Assembly: GCF_027111255.2 (NCBI RefSeq)
Contig: NZ_CP114285.2
Location: forward strand, 3,472,001-3,536,000
Reading direction: 5' to 3'
DNA length: 64,000 nucleotides
Source: Flavobacterium flavigenum
Lineage (GTDB): Bacteria > Bacteroidota > Bacteroidia > Flavobacteriales > Flavobacteriaceae
The translations under genes and the position numbers were made by a program. Shown here one piece after another: positions 45,430 to 55,039 of the stretch (its first letter is position 1; each line of letters starts with the position of its first letter). The notes below the pieces were generated by a model, which had not been told where the DNA came from, did not search any database, and worked only from the letters and a program-made list of their open reading frames with translations.

Positions 45430-45987
45430 ATGAATTTACCAAAAAGATATACTATTATAACCGTTGTCACAGTTTTTACTGTGACACTGTTTTTTGGGTG
45501 TGAAAGTAATTTTAAAGAAGTCCAGAAAATTAATTATTCAGAATTTTTTCCGGCTACAGATGCTGATACAATCAATATAAAATATACAGATTCTGGGCGA
45601 ATCACAGGCGTTCTCAAAAGCCCCAAAATGCTGGATTATGCAAGCGTTGATTTTCCTTTTACAGAATTTCCTAAAGGAATTGATGTTACATTATATGATA
45701 AAAAGCAAAAGCGTACTTTTATTTTAGCTAATTATGCTGTTTCATATAAAGAAACAGGAATAATTGATTTACAGGGAAAAGTAAAAATTACTTCTGAAGC
45801 CGGACAGGTACTTGAAACAGAGCAATTGTATTTCGATCAGAAAAATGAATGGTTTTATACGGAAAGAAAATTTAAACTGACAGATGCAAAAGGAGTCTCG
45901 TATGGTCAGGGAATCGATTTTAGCAAGGATTTTAAAGTGATAAATTCACAAAGAGTAAGCGGGGAAATTGAAGCCGACGAAGATTAA
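45430..45987 (+). CDS. lptC: LPS export ABC transporter periplasmic protein LptC
   Basis: 185 residues. The N-terminus has a hydrophobic segment ending in TLFFGC, which looks like a lipobox (about residue 24), unlike the plain membrane anchor of enterobacterial LptC. The mature domain shows the repeating strands of an LptC jellyroll slice: ILANYAVSYKETGIIDLQGK and VLETEQLYFDQKNEWFYTER. LptC receives lipopolysaccharide from LptBFG and passes it to LptA. It sits after the outer-membrane protein gene, and two further membrane proteins follow closely. Confidence 0.85.
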   Translation: MNLPKRYTIITVVTVFTVTLFFGCESNFKEVQKINYSEFFPATDADTINIKYTDSGRITGVLKSPKMLDYASVDFPFTEFPKGIDVTLYDKKQKRTFILANYAVSYKETGIIDLQGKVKITSEAGQVLETEQLYFDQKNEWFYTERKFKLTDAKGVSYGQGIDFSKDFKVINSQRVSGEIEADED

Positions 45988-45997
45988 AATATAGATT

Positions 45998-46192
45998 ATG
46001 AATTATTTAAAATATACACAATACGTTTACTTGTTAATTGCAGTTGCTTTTATTTATGATGGCATTACTAAGCTTAGTGAGCCTGAGGGGACTTACTGGC
46101 TAAGTTTCTTAATTGCTGGCGTGAGCGTGTTTATGTTTTTCTTCAGAAGAAAATTTTCTAAGAAATTCGATGATCATTATAAAAAAAAGTAG
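45998..46192 (+). CDS. small two-segment membrane protein
   Basis: 64 residues with two hydrophobic segments (about 7-24 and 34-50) and a Lys/Arg-rich C-terminal tail (RRKFSKKFDDHYKKK), predicting both ends on the cytoplasmic side. It is spaced 10 bases after lptC and 3 bases before the CBS/CorC gene, so it is a genuine member of the operon. No family is recognised. Confidence 0.65.
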   Translation: MNYLKYTQYVYLLIAVAFIYDGITKLSEPEGTYWLSFLIAGVSVFMFFFRRKFSKKFDDHYKKK

Positions 46193-46195
46193 AAA

Positions 46196-47455
46196 ATGGA
46201 AATTAGTATTATAATACTATGTTTAATACTATCAGCCTTTTTTTCGGGAATGGAAATAGCTTTTGTTTCCTCTAATAAGATTTATCTTGAGATAGAAAAA
46301 AAACAGGATAATTTTATTTCCCGAATATTAACAAAACTTACCGAAAAACCATCTAAGTTTATTGCAGCAATGCTTATTGGTAATAATGTAGCGTTGGTTG
46401 TTTATGGTTTTTTTACCGCAGATTTGATTCTGAAATGCATCATAAATTTAGGATATCAGTTTTCTGGTTACACAAATTTATTTCTTCTCACTTTAATAGC
46501 TACGTTTATTATTCTAATTACTGCGGAGTTTTTCCCAAAGGTTTTTTTTCAGATTTATGCTAATTCCTTAATTCGGATTTTTGCTGTTCCTGCTTATGTT
46601 TTTTATCGGTTATTCTATTATGTCTCCACTTTTTTTATCTGGATTTCAGATTTAATTCTAAGAAAATTTTTTAAGACAGAAGGCGATCAGGTACAGCTGT
46701 TTTTTAGTAAAACGGAACTCGGGAATTATATTACGGAGCAGATGAATTCTGTTGAAGACAATGAAGAAGTAGATTCTGAAATTCAGATTTTCCAAAACGC
46801 ATTAGAATTTTCAGGTTTAAAAGCACGTGATATAATGACTCCCCGAACAGAAATTGTGGACATTGATTTATTCGATAGTGTGTCCGATCTCAAGGCGTTA
46901 TTTATAGAAACAGGCTATTCTAAGATTATTGTAAGTCAAAATTCTCTTGATGATATTGTAGGTTATGTGCATTCTTTCGATTTGTTTAAGAAACCAAAAT
47001 CAATAAAATCAGTTTTAATGGCAGTTGAGTTTGTGCCTGAAACAATTTTGATAAAAGATGTCTTAAGCCTGCTTATCAAAAAAAGAAAAAATGTCGCTGT
47101 TGTTTTGGATGAATATGGAGGGACTTCAGGCATTATTACCATTGAAGATATTGTTGAGGAACTTTTTGGCGAAATTGAAGATGAACATGATCTGGATGAA
47201 GAATTGATAGAAGAGGAATTAGAGGGAGGGAAATATCTTTTTTCTGCCAGACTTGATGTGACTTATCTCAATGAGACATACAAATTAGAAATTCCCGAAA
47301 GTGATTCTTATGGGACTTTAGGAGGGTTTATTGTAGATTTTGCGAAGGATATTCCTGAAAAAGGCGAAAAAATCAGCATTGGAAACTATTTCTTTGTGAT
47401 CGAAGAATGCTCGAATAAGAAAATCGAATTAGTAAAAATGACTGTAAAAGAATAA
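46196..47455 (+). CDS. hemolysin/CorC-family protein (DUF21, CBS and CorC_HlyC domains)
   Basis: 419 residues. The DUF21/CNNM membrane domain covers about 1-175 (SAFFSGMEIAFVSSNKIYLE is its signature), followed by two CBS domains (about 205-330, ARDIMTPRTEIVDIDL and VVLDEYGGTSGIITIEDIVE) and a CorC_HlyC domain (about 340-415). Relatives transport or regulate Mg2+/Co2+ or divalent cations. GldE of gliding bacteria is a related protein, but no gld gene is present next to this one, so that assignment is not made. The gene follows the 64-residue protein by 3 bases. Confidence 0.85.
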   Translation: MEISIIILCLILSAFFSGMEIAFVSSNKIYLEIEKKQDNFISRILTKLTEKPSKFIAAMLIGNNVALVVYGFFTADLILKCIINLGYQFSGYTNLFLLTLIATFIILITAEFFPKVFFQIYANSLIRIFAVPAYVFYRLFYYVSTFFIWISDLILRKFFKTEGDQVQLFFSKTELGNYITEQMNSVEDNEEVDSEIQIFQNALEFSGLKARDIMTPRTEIVDIDLFDSVSDLKALFIETGYSKIIVSQNSLDDIVGYVHSFDLFKKPKSIKSVLMAVEFVPETILIKDVLSLLIKKRKNVAVVLDEYGGTSGIITIEDIVEELFGEIEDEHDLDEELIEEELEGGKYLFSARLDVTYLNETYKLEIPESDSYGTLGGFIVDFAKDIPEKGEKISIGNYFFVIEECSNKKIELVKMTVKE

Positions 47456-47563
47456 TTATTTTAAGAATTTTAAAAAAAAGTCGAAAATAAAACACTAGTT
47501 GTATTGTTATTAACCAGATAATTGTATTTTCGCAAACTGAATATAAAATTAACGATAATAAAA

Positions 47564-49663
47564 ATGGCAGTTTTAGCAAAAATTAGACAGCGTTCCGCAT
47601 TATTGATAGGAGTTATTGCACTTGCATTATTTGCATTTATAATACAGGATCTTTTCAATAGCGGTACTTTTGGTCAAAGTTCAAAAGATGTTGGAAGCAT
47701 CGATGGAAAGGATATTTCATTTGAAGACTTTAGAGTTAAAGTTAGTAATGTTGAAAAAAGTGGGCAAGGGATTACTTCAACTGAAGCTGCAAACAGAGTA
47801 TGGGATCAGGAAGTTTCAATCGCTTTACTGTCAGCCCAATTTGATAAATTAGGATTGAGAGTAGGAGAGAAACATCTTTTAGAAGTTTTAAAATCGGATC
47901 CTAATATTGGTAAAAATCCAATGTTCCTGAATGCTGCAGGTATGTTTGATATTGCAAAATTCAAAGAATACTTTAAAGCAAATCCTGAAGCTGCTCAGTT
48001 CATTACTGAAAAAGAAAAAGATGCTACCTTAAATGCAAAATTCCAAATCTACAATACACTTGTAAAATCAGGTCTTTATACTACAGCAAGCGAAGGAAAG
48101 CTGAAATATGAAATGGAAGCTAATAAAGTAGATTTTTCATATGCAGCAGCCTTATATTCTTCTATTAAAGATAGTGAAGTGAAAATTTCTGACTCAGAGA
48201 TTGTGGATTACATGAAGAAAAACGAGAAAAAATTTAAAGCAGATGCAACTCGTGAAATTCAGTATGTACTAGTAGAAGACAAACCTTCTAAAGAAGATGA
48301 AGCTGAAATTAAAGCTAAAATTACATCATTATTAAACGGAAGAGTAGAGTACAATGCTAAAACTGGTAAAAATGATACATTACCGGGATTTAGAAATGCT
48401 AAAAACATTGCTGAATTTGTAAACGCTAATTCAGACGTTCCTTACGATTCAACGTATATCGCTAAAAATTCTTTACCTGCAGTTGATGCTGATAAATTAT
48501 TCAGTTTAGCTCCGGGTCAGATTTACGGACCATATGTTTTTGGAAAATACTATGCGATTTCTAAATCTTTAGGATTTAAAGCAGGTGTTAACGCAAAAGC
48601 AAGTCATATCTTAATTGGATATGAAGGATCTCAGACTCCTAACCAGAAAGAAAAAAGAACAAAAGAAGAAGCTAAAGCTAAAGCTGAAGATATTTTAAAA
48701 CAAGTTCAGGCTAATCCTGATAGTTTTATGATGCTTGCTTTTACAAGCTCTGATGACTCATCTGCACAGCAAGGTGGTGATTTAGGATATTTTGGTCCAA
48801 ACCAGATGGTAAAACCATTTAATGATTTTGTATTCAGTAACGGAATTGGAAAAGTTGGTTTGGTTGAAACTCCTTTCGGATTTCACGTTATCAAAATTAC
48901 AGATAAACAAGATGGAATTCGTTTAGCTACAATTGCTCAAAAAATTCAGCCTTCTGAAGCAACATCTGATAAAGTATTTACACTGGCAACTAAATTTGAA
49001 ATGGATGCTGCTGATAAAGATTTTAATGCTACTGCTAAACAGTTAGGATTAAAAGTTGAAGCTCCTGTAACGGCTAAAGCTATGGATGAATCTTTTGGTC
49101 CATTAGGAAACCAACGTGCTATTGTAAGATGGGCATTTGATAAAGAAACAAAAGAAGGTGATGTAAAACGTTTTGAAATAGCAAATATTGGTCACGTAAT
49201 TGCACAATATAAAAGCGAAAACAAATCTGGTTTAGTATCTGTTACACTGGCAAGACCTTATGTAGAGCCAATCCTTAAAAACAAGAAAAAAGCAGAAATC
49301 TTGAAAGCTAAAATGACAGGTTCAAGCATTGAAGCTATCGCTAAGAGTGCCGGAGTAAAAGTGCAACAAGCAACAAATGTTACTTTAGATAATCCGGTAT
49401 TACCTGGAGGTGTTGGTCAGGAGCCTAAAGTGGTAGGTAATGCATTTGCATTAGCTGCTAATAAAGTATCTGCTCCAATTGAAGGAAATACAGGGGTATA
49501 TGTTGTGAAAAATATTAAAACAATTAAAGCACCAGCATTGCAAAATCATGCTGAGTATGTATCTAAGGTAAAAGCTCAAAGCGCATCTGATGCAAGCAGA
49601 ATTTTACCAGCTTTGAAAAATAACGCTAAAATCGAAGATAACAGATTGCAGTTTAATTACTAA
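47564..49663 (+). CDS. ppiD: periplasmic peptidyl-prolyl isomerase / SurA-N domain chaperone (PpiD-like)
   Basis: 699 residues from the ATG at 47564. An N-terminal membrane anchor (about 9-30, ALLIGVIALALFAFI) is followed by a SurA-N-like helical region, then a parvulin PPIase domain (about 345-455: KASHILIGYEG, GGDLGYFGPNQMVKPF and LVETPFGFHVIKI). A second, degenerate copy follows. PpiD is tethered to the inner membrane and helps secreted outer-membrane proteins to fold. A TATTTTCG box (47525-47532) with ATTG 18 bases before it may be its promoter. A strong terminator follows. Confidence 0.9.
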   Translation: MAVLAKIRQRSALLIGVIALALFAFIIQDLFNSGTFGQSSKDVGSIDGKDISFEDFRVKVSNVEKSGQGITSTEAANRVWDQEVSIALLSAQFDKLGLRVGEKHLLEVLKSDPNIGKNPMFLNAAGMFDIAKFKEYFKANPEAAQFITEKEKDATLNAKFQIYNTLVKSGLYTTASEGKLKYEMEANKVDFSYAAALYSSIKDSEVKISDSEIVDYMKKNEKKFKADATREIQYVLVEDKPSKEDEAEIKAKITSLLNGRVEYNAKTGKNDTLPGFRNAKNIAEFVNANSDVPYDSTYIAKNSLPAVDADKLFSLAPGQIYGPYVFGKYYAISKSLGFKAGVNAKASHILIGYEGSQTPNQKEKRTKEEAKAKAEDILKQVQANPDSFMMLAFTSSDDSSAQQGGDLGYFGPNQMVKPFNDFVFSNGIGKVGLVETPFGFHVIKITDKQDGIRLATIAQKIQPSEATSDKVFTLATKFEMDAADKDFNATAKQLGLKVEAPVTAKAMDESFGPLGNQRAIVRWAFDKETKEGDVKRFEIANIGHVIAQYKSENKSGLVSVTLARPYVEPILKNKKKAEILKAKMTGSSIEAIAKSAGVKVQQATNVTLDNPVLPGGVGQEPKVVGNAFALAANKVSAPIEGNTGVYVVKNIKTIKAPALQNHAEYVSKVKAQSASDASRILPALKNNAKIEDNRLQFNY

Positions 49664-49683
49664 TTAGTAATAATAAATACAAT

Positions 49684-49717
49684 AAAACCCGAAATGTATT
49701 AAAACGTTTCGGGTTTT
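49684..49717 (+). terminator. intrinsic terminator after ppiD
   Basis: AAAACCCGAAA (49684-49694) pairs with TTTCGGGTTTT (49707-49717), followed by T residues. Confidence 0.88.
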
Positions 49718-49925
49718 TCTTTGTTTTAAAATCATTTTGTAAGATTTTATTGTAGTATTTAAAAGTGTTTTTCTAATGTTACATAGGGGTAATAGAAATA
49801 TGATTTAAAAAATTTGGGATATTCAAATTATTGCAGTTAATTTGTCAGAATTTTTGTTTTAACAAAAGTAAATTACGAAAGCATGATAGGTAATTACATT
49901 AATAATCAGGTATTTAGTTTGTTGT

Positions 49926-50366
49926 ATGTTTAAGTTTTTTAGAAAAAAAGCTAAAGTGTATTCCAAAATTGAAAATCATATTTTTGGGATCATAACAGAA
50001 CTTTTAAAAGTTAGCAGTACTGATATAAATGTTGACGAATTAGGAGGTAAATACTACTTAAGTAATGAAGAACAGCATTTTAAGGTTACTATTCTAAGTA
50101 ACGATTATGTTATCAGGCTAACCAATACCCGGGATTCTGTTGCTGAGAAATATGACAAAGTTTTTGTAGAAGATGTTTTAAGGGCTGTAAAGGAAGAAAA
50201 ACACCGCAGAATGGAGCTGGTATATGATTCTATTACCAACAGTATAGAAAAAATGGCAGAACGTTTACATAATACTCTCATTGAATCTAATGAACTGGAG
50301 AGTCAAAAAGTCCGGCAACTTAAAACAAAAATTACAAAAGAAAACGATAAAAAGGTAAATTATTAA
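49926..50366 (+). CDS. hypothetical cytoplasmic protein
   Basis: 146 residues, no signal peptide or membrane segment. The N-terminal half has mixed strands (KYYLSNEEQHFKVTILSND and YVIRLTN), and the C-terminal third is a long charged helix (ESNELESQKVRQLKTKITKE), possibly coiled. I do not recognise the family. It is transcribed alone, after the 262-base ppiD spacer, and converges on the GYDIA kinase gene. It may be Bacteroidota-specific. Confidence 0.6.
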   Translation: MFKFFRKKAKVYSKIENHIFGIITELLKVSSTDINVDELGGKYYLSNEEQHFKVTILSNDYVIRLTNTRDSVAEKYDKVFVEDVLRAVKEEKHRRMELVYDSITNSIEKMAERLHNTLIESNELESQKVRQLKTKITKENDKKVNY

Positions 50367-50375
50367 TATAGTTTA

Positions 50376-51290
50376 TTACAATATCATTTCGTCATAAGTA
50401 AGGATAGTTTCATAACCTCTAGAGTTAAAATAACCTTTGGGGTTTTCTTTAGAAACGACCATAACAAAATCGCCACCCCAGGCGCCAAGACTTTTAATTA
50501 CTCCATCAAAATCAGGAAAAACTTTTTCTTTAATTGTTTGCAGTTCCAGTATATCACTTAAATGGATTTCGTGGTTTTCTAATGCATGAGCAAATTCTTT
50601 TACCGTTTTTGCATTGATTACAGCATCGGTAATCTTGTTATTGTCGATTATATTTTTAGCTAAATGATTATTTTTATTATTGTAGTATGCATTAATAGCT
50701 CTTTTACTGCTTTGTTTTTGATTTAGATAAACAAAATAAATGTTTTGAGTATAATCACGATAAAAATCTATGGGTTCCACAATAGGTAAATTGTTTTCCA
50801 AATGATAAACAATAGGTATGTTATTTTGTGCACAGGCAATATCATAGCCGCTGCCTCCAAAACTATTTTTAAGCAAAGTAAAAGCATCAATTTGTGTCCA
50901 CTGCGCAATATTATTTAATAGGGTAGAAGATGTACCAAGTCCCCAGTTTTTTGGAAAGGTAAGTTCTGTAGTGACTTTGTATCCGTTGGCATTCTCTATG
51001 AAAACAGGATTTAGAAGATAGGCTTCGTGTAAAATAGTAACCAGCGTTGTTTTTACAGATTCAGTTGCTGCATTTATATTATTAATTATTTCATCGAACG
51101 AAATAATATCTTCGAACCAGATTTTTCCGTCAACATTGTAACTCTTCCATTGAATTTTCTTGTCTGAGCTATTTTCTATAATCAGGTTTTGACCAAATTT
51201 TGTGGGCAATGCCAAAGCTTTTGCCCCGTCAAGAACTAAATATTCTCCTGTAATTAAAAGTTTTCCGTTGCTGTAAAAGGTTGTTTTCAT
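50376..51290 (-). CDS. GYDIA-family GHMP kinase (mevalonate pathway)
   Basis: 304 residues. FYSNGKLLITGEYLVLDGAK is the N-terminal GHMP motif, GLGTSSTLLNNIAQW the ATP loop, and GGSGYDIACAQNN the motif that names the family. The C-terminal GGDFVMVVS replaces the usual GGGGxxxA-type motif. Family members are predicted phosphomevalonate or mevalonate kinases. Its position 91 bases downstream of the HMG-CoA reductase gene on the same strand supports a mevalonate-pathway function. Together with the kinase at 2808-3746 it may supply the two consecutive phosphorylations. Confidence 0.82.
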   Translation of the reverse strand: MKTTFYSNGKLLITGEYLVLDGAKALALPTKFGQNLIIENSSDKKIQWKSYNVDGKIWFEDIISFDEIINNINAATESVKTTLVTILHEAYLLNPVFIENANGYKVTTELTFPKNWGLGTSSTLLNNIAQWTQIDAFTLLKNSFGGSGYDIACAQNNIPIVYHLENNLPIVEPIDFYRDYTQNIYFVYLNQKQSSKRAINAYYNNKNNHLAKNIIDNNKITDAVINAKTVKEFAHALENHEIHLSDILELQTIKEKVFPDFDGVIKSLGAWGGDFVMVVSKENPKGYFNSRGYETILTYDEMIL

Positions 51291-51381
51291 TCTGTATTTT
51301 TTAGCCCCGATAGTAGTGTAAATCCTTTTGTGCCGGGGTTCGGCGCAAAAGATTGAAACGAATAGCGGGAATAGCTTCTAA

Positions 51382-52680
51382 TTACTTTCGTAAATTTTCA
51401 ATAAATTCTACTACTGCACTATGAGATATGGCAGTTTTTTTAAAATGTGCCTTAATTAAATGACGCTCTTCTTCAGTGGCTTCAAATTGGTTAATTATAT
51501 TATTAAGGTGCATTTTCATATGGCCTTCCTGAATACCTGTTGTGGTAAGGGAACGCAAAGCGGCAAAATTTTGCGCCAAACCTGCTACGGCAACAATCTC
51601 CATTAATTCTTTGGAAGAGGGCTTCTGCAAAATTTCTAAACACAATTTTACTAATGGATGTAAGGAAGTTAGACCGCCAACTGTTCCCAGAGCCAAAGGA
51701 ATTTCGAGCCAGAAAGTAAAAATTCCGTTTTCTATTTTAGCGTGGGATAAACTTGAATATTGTCCATTTTTTGAAGCATAAGCATGAACAGCAGCTTCAA
51801 CTGCCCTGAAATCATTTCCTGTTGCCAAAACCACTGCATCGACACCATTCATAATCCCTTTATTATGTGTTACGGCCCTGAAAGGTTCTGCTTCGGCGAT
51901 TTGTACAGCCTGTACAAAACGTTCTGCAAAATCCTGTGGATTGCTAATGTGTTTTTCTGTTAAATCTTCGACCGGACAGGAAACCTCTGCTCTCACAATG
52001 CAATTTGGGACATAGTTAGACAAAATGCTCATAATAACCTGAACTTCCAGACCTGCATTTTGAGTTTCTTCTTTTAGAGTAGTGGCAAATTGTTCCAGAC
52101 AGGAGTTGATAAAATTCGCTCCCATGCTGTCTTTTGTTTCAAAAGTGGCATGTAGCTGAAAATAATTCTCAAGTAAATTTCTCTTGTCTTTTAATTGGAT
52201 ATCCAGAATTCCGCCGCCACGCTGCTGCATATTTTTAGTAATGCTTTGGGTGTCAGAAAAGAATTTTGGTTTTATTTGATTGAATAAATCGTCTAATTTT
52301 TGAGCATCTCCACTGAAAGTAAAATGAACCTGTCCGATTTTTTCAGTATCGATTACCGTTGCTTTGAAACCGCCGCGTGTAGCCCAGTATTTTGCAGATT
52401 TTGATGCCGCTGCAACAACAGAACTTTCTTCAATTGCCATTGGAATGGTTTTGTATTTACCATTAATCAGGAAATTTGGGGCAACCCCAAGCGGAATGTA
52501 TAAATTAGTAATGGTATTTTCTATAAATTCATCATGCAGCTGTTGCAGCTTTTCATCTGAATTCCAGTAATTTCTTATTATATTTTGTGCCTCTTCAGGA
52601 TTTGAAAAATATTCTTTTGCAATCCAGTTAATTTTTTCTTTTTTGGATAATTTAGAAAATCCGGCAACAGCGTTATTCAT
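51382..52680 (-). CDS. mvaA: hydroxymethylglutaryl-CoA reductase, class II (degradative-type)
   Basis: 432 residues, the length of class II enzymes. EESSVVAAASKSAKYW holds the catalytic Glu (about residue 84), THNKGIMNGVDAVVLATGND holds the catalytic Lys and Asp region, GTVGGLTSLHPLVKLC is the glycine-rich region and the C-terminal part carries the general-acid His (EGHMKMHLNN). The enzyme interconverts HMG-CoA and mevalonate with NAD(P)H. Despite the class label degradative, Bacteroidota use it in isoprenoid biosynthesis. A TATCTTTG -7 box lies 29-36 bases upstream of the ATG. Confidence 0.92.
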   Translation of the reverse strand: MNNAVAGFSKLSKKEKINWIAKEYFSNPEEAQNIIRNYWNSDEKLQQLHDEFIENTITNLYIPLGVAPNFLINGKYKTIPMAIEESSVVAAASKSAKYWATRGGFKATVIDTEKIGQVHFTFSGDAQKLDDLFNQIKPKFFSDTQSITKNMQQRGGGILDIQLKDKRNLLENYFQLHATFETKDSMGANFINSCLEQFATTLKEETQNAGLEVQVIMSILSNYVPNCIVRAEVSCPVEDLTEKHISNPQDFAERFVQAVQIAEAEPFRAVTHNKGIMNGVDAVVLATGNDFRAVEAAVHAYASKNGQYSSLSHAKIENGIFTFWLEIPLALGTVGGLTSLHPLVKLCLEILQKPSSKELMEIVAVAGLAQNFAALRSLTTTGIQEGHMKMHLNNIINQFEATEEERHLIKAHFKKTAISHSAVVEFIENLRK

Positions 52681-52708
52681 TCTCAGTATATTAAGTAGTA
52701 TCTAGTAG

Positions 52709-52716
52709 CAAAGATA
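52709..52716 (-). promoter_or_regulatory. -7 element of the mvaA promoter
   Basis: The minus strand reads TATCTTTG, and 19 bases upstream is TTTA, one base off the -33 TTTG. Confidence 0.6.
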
Positions 52717-52858
52717 CCATTTTAAGACTTTTATTTAAAATGTTTTTTAAAATGTAAAAGGAGTCTAAACTTTATTTTTTTAACATTTAACAATTAAAAT
52801 GTGTATTATGTTCGTTTTTTTTACTAAAATTGGGCTCTTTTATACTAAAATACGATAG

Positions 52859-55030
52859 ATGAATTCAGGTAAAATTACTGTAATGCTTTTATTTTTAGTT
52901 GCTGCCGCTTTTGGACAACAAAAAATAACTGTAGAAAATATTTATAGCGGGGCTTTTCGGGCCAAAGCGATGGACGAATTGCAGTCATTAAAAAAATCAG
53001 ATCAATATACGGTTTTAAATGTTGATCAGGCGAGTAGAAGCATGCAGATTGATTTATATGATTTTGCCACCCTTAAAAAAGTATCCAATTTAATTGATAC
53101 AAAAAATCATGCAGAACTTTCAGAAGGAATCGACAGCTATACTTTTGATGCTTCTGAAAAAAAGATTTTAATCGCCTGTAATTCCAATCAGATTTTCCGC
53201 CACTCGTTTACGGCTGATTATTATTTATATGATATTACTTCAAAATCTTTAACTAAGCTTTTTGATTTTCAGGTTCAGGAACCTACTTTTTCACCGGATG
53301 GAACCAAAATTGCATATGCGAAAGAAAACAATCTTTATGTGTATGATGTAGCTTCAAAAAAGTCAACCGCAATTACTACTGATGGAAAGAAAAATGCAAT
53401 TATAAATGGTATTACGGATTGGGTTTATGAAGAGGAATTTGCTTTTGTTCGTGCATTTGACTGGAGCAAAGACAGCAAAAAAGTAGCTTATATTCGTTTT
53501 GATGAGAGTCAGGTTCCAGAATTTTCGATGTCTATGTTTCATAAAGATTTATATCCAACAATCGAAACGTTTAAATATCCTAAGGCAGGAGAAAAAAATT
53601 CAGAAGTTTCTTTGCATATTTTTGATATAGCCTCAAATGGTACTAAGAAAGTTGATTTAGCAAAATATAATGATTTTTACATAGCAAGGCTGCAATGGAC
53701 AAATGATAACAATGTTTTATCAGCTCAGGTTTTAAACCGACACCAGGATAATCTTGATTTGCTATTTATTGATGGAAACACAGCTGCTGTAAAAGTCGTT
53801 CTAAATGAAAAAGACAAAGCCTATGTTGATGTTACTGATAATTTGACATTCTTAAAAGATAATAGTTTTATCTGGACCAGCGAAAAAGACGGATTCAATC
53901 ATATTTATTTGTATGATAAAACCGGAAAACTTAAAAATCAGGTTACAAAAGGAAACTGGGAAGTGACTTCATACTACGGTTTCGATGAAAAAACAAAAAC
54001 AATTTTCTACCAGTCTACAGAAAATGGTTCTATCAACAGAGCTGTTTATCGTATTTCATTAGATGGAAAAAATAAAATTGCTCTTGCAGCTAAAACAGGG
54101 ACAAGTGCAGCGACTTTCAGTCCAAATTTCCAATATTTCATTACTACTTTCTCTAGTAATCTACAGCCTACAACTTATACTTTAAATGAAGCGAAAACCG
54201 GAAAGGAAATTCAGGTAATCGAAGATAATAAAGCTCTTGCTGCTAAATTAGAGGCTTATAATTTGCCGAAAAAAGAATTCTTTGTTTTAAAAACAGCTAA
54301 AGGGAATGAACTAAATGCCTGGATTTTAAAGCCAAAAGATTTTGACCCTTCTAAAAAATATCCTGTTTTTATGTACCAATATTCAGGTCCTGGTTCTCAG
54401 CAGGTTAATAATGACTGGAACAATACGGATGATTATTGGTTTCTTTCCCTTACACAGCAAGGTTACATAGTGGCTTGTGTTGACGGAAGAGGAACCGGAT
54501 TTAAAGGTGCCGATTTCAAAAAAGTAACCCAGAAAGAGTTAGGTAAATACGAAGTAGAAGATCAGATTGATGCTGCGAAAGTAATAGGTGCTTATCCTTA
54601 TGTAGATGCTTCGAGAATTGGAATTTTTGGATGGAGTTATGGCGGGTTTATGGCTTCAAACTGTATTTTTCAGGGAGCCGATGTTTTTAAAATGGCAATT
54701 GCAGTTGCTCCGGTAACCAACTGGCGTTTTTATGACAGCGTTTATACCGAAAGATATATGCAGACACCCCAGGAAAATGCAAGCGGATATGATAATAATT
54801 CTCCAATCAACCACGTAAATAAATTAAAAGGAAAATTCCTTTTGATTCACGGTTCTGGTGATGATAACGTTCATGTGCAAAATTCAATGCAAATGATGGA
54901 AGCGTTAATTCAGGCAAATAAGCAATTCGATTCTCAGATATATCCGGACAAAAATCATGGTATTTATGGGGGAAAAACCAGAATTCAGCTTTACAATAAA
55001 ATGACTAATTTCATAAAAGAAAATTTATAA
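52859..55030 (+). CDS. S9 family dipeptidyl peptidase (DPP IV-type)
   Basis: 723 residues. The signal peptide (about 1-19) ends AFGQQ. An eight-bladed propeller (about 40-470) precedes the alpha/beta-hydrolase domain with catalytic Ser in GIFGWSYGGFMAS, Asp in LLIHGSGDDNVHV and His in YPDKNHGIYGG. DWVYEEEF in the propeller carries the Glu pair that binds the substrate N-terminus in dipeptidyl peptidases. It cleaves dipeptides, preferably after Pro or Ala, from peptides in the periplasm. The POT transporter gene follows by 9 bases, so the two probably work together in peptide uptake. Confidence 0.93.
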   Translation: MNSGKITVMLLFLVAAAFGQQKITVENIYSGAFRAKAMDELQSLKKSDQYTVLNVDQASRSMQIDLYDFATLKKVSNLIDTKNHAELSEGIDSYTFDASEKKILIACNSNQIFRHSFTADYYLYDITSKSLTKLFDFQVQEPTFSPDGTKIAYAKENNLYVYDVASKKSTAITTDGKKNAIINGITDWVYEEEFAFVRAFDWSKDSKKVAYIRFDESQVPEFSMSMFHKDLYPTIETFKYPKAGEKNSEVSLHIFDIASNGTKKVDLAKYNDFYIARLQWTNDNNVLSAQVLNRHQDNLDLLFIDGNTAAVKVVLNEKDKAYVDVTDNLTFLKDNSFIWTSEKDGFNHIYLYDKTGKLKNQVTKGNWEVTSYYGFDEKTKTIFYQSTENGSINRAVYRISLDGKNKIALAAKTGTSAATFSPNFQYFITTFSSNLQPTTYTLNEAKTGKEIQVIEDNKALAAKLEAYNLPKKEFFVLKTAKGNELNAWILKPKDFDPSKKYPVFMYQYSGPGSQQVNNDWNNTDDYWFLSLTQQGYIVACVDGRGTGFKGADFKKVTQKELGKYEVEDQIDAAKVIGAYPYVDASRIGIFGWSYGGFMASNCIFQGADVFKMAIAVAPVTNWRFYDSVYTERYMQTPQENASGYDNNSPINHVNKLKGKFLLIHGSGDDNVHVQNSMQMMEALIQANKQFDSQIYPDKNHGIYGGKTRIQLYNKMTNFIKENL

Positions 55031-55039
55031 AAGTAAACA

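Noticed and set aside
46196..47455. Gliding protein GldE
   Set aside because: The domain layout is shared, but no gld genes are adjacent and the neighbours are coaX, lptC and ppiD.
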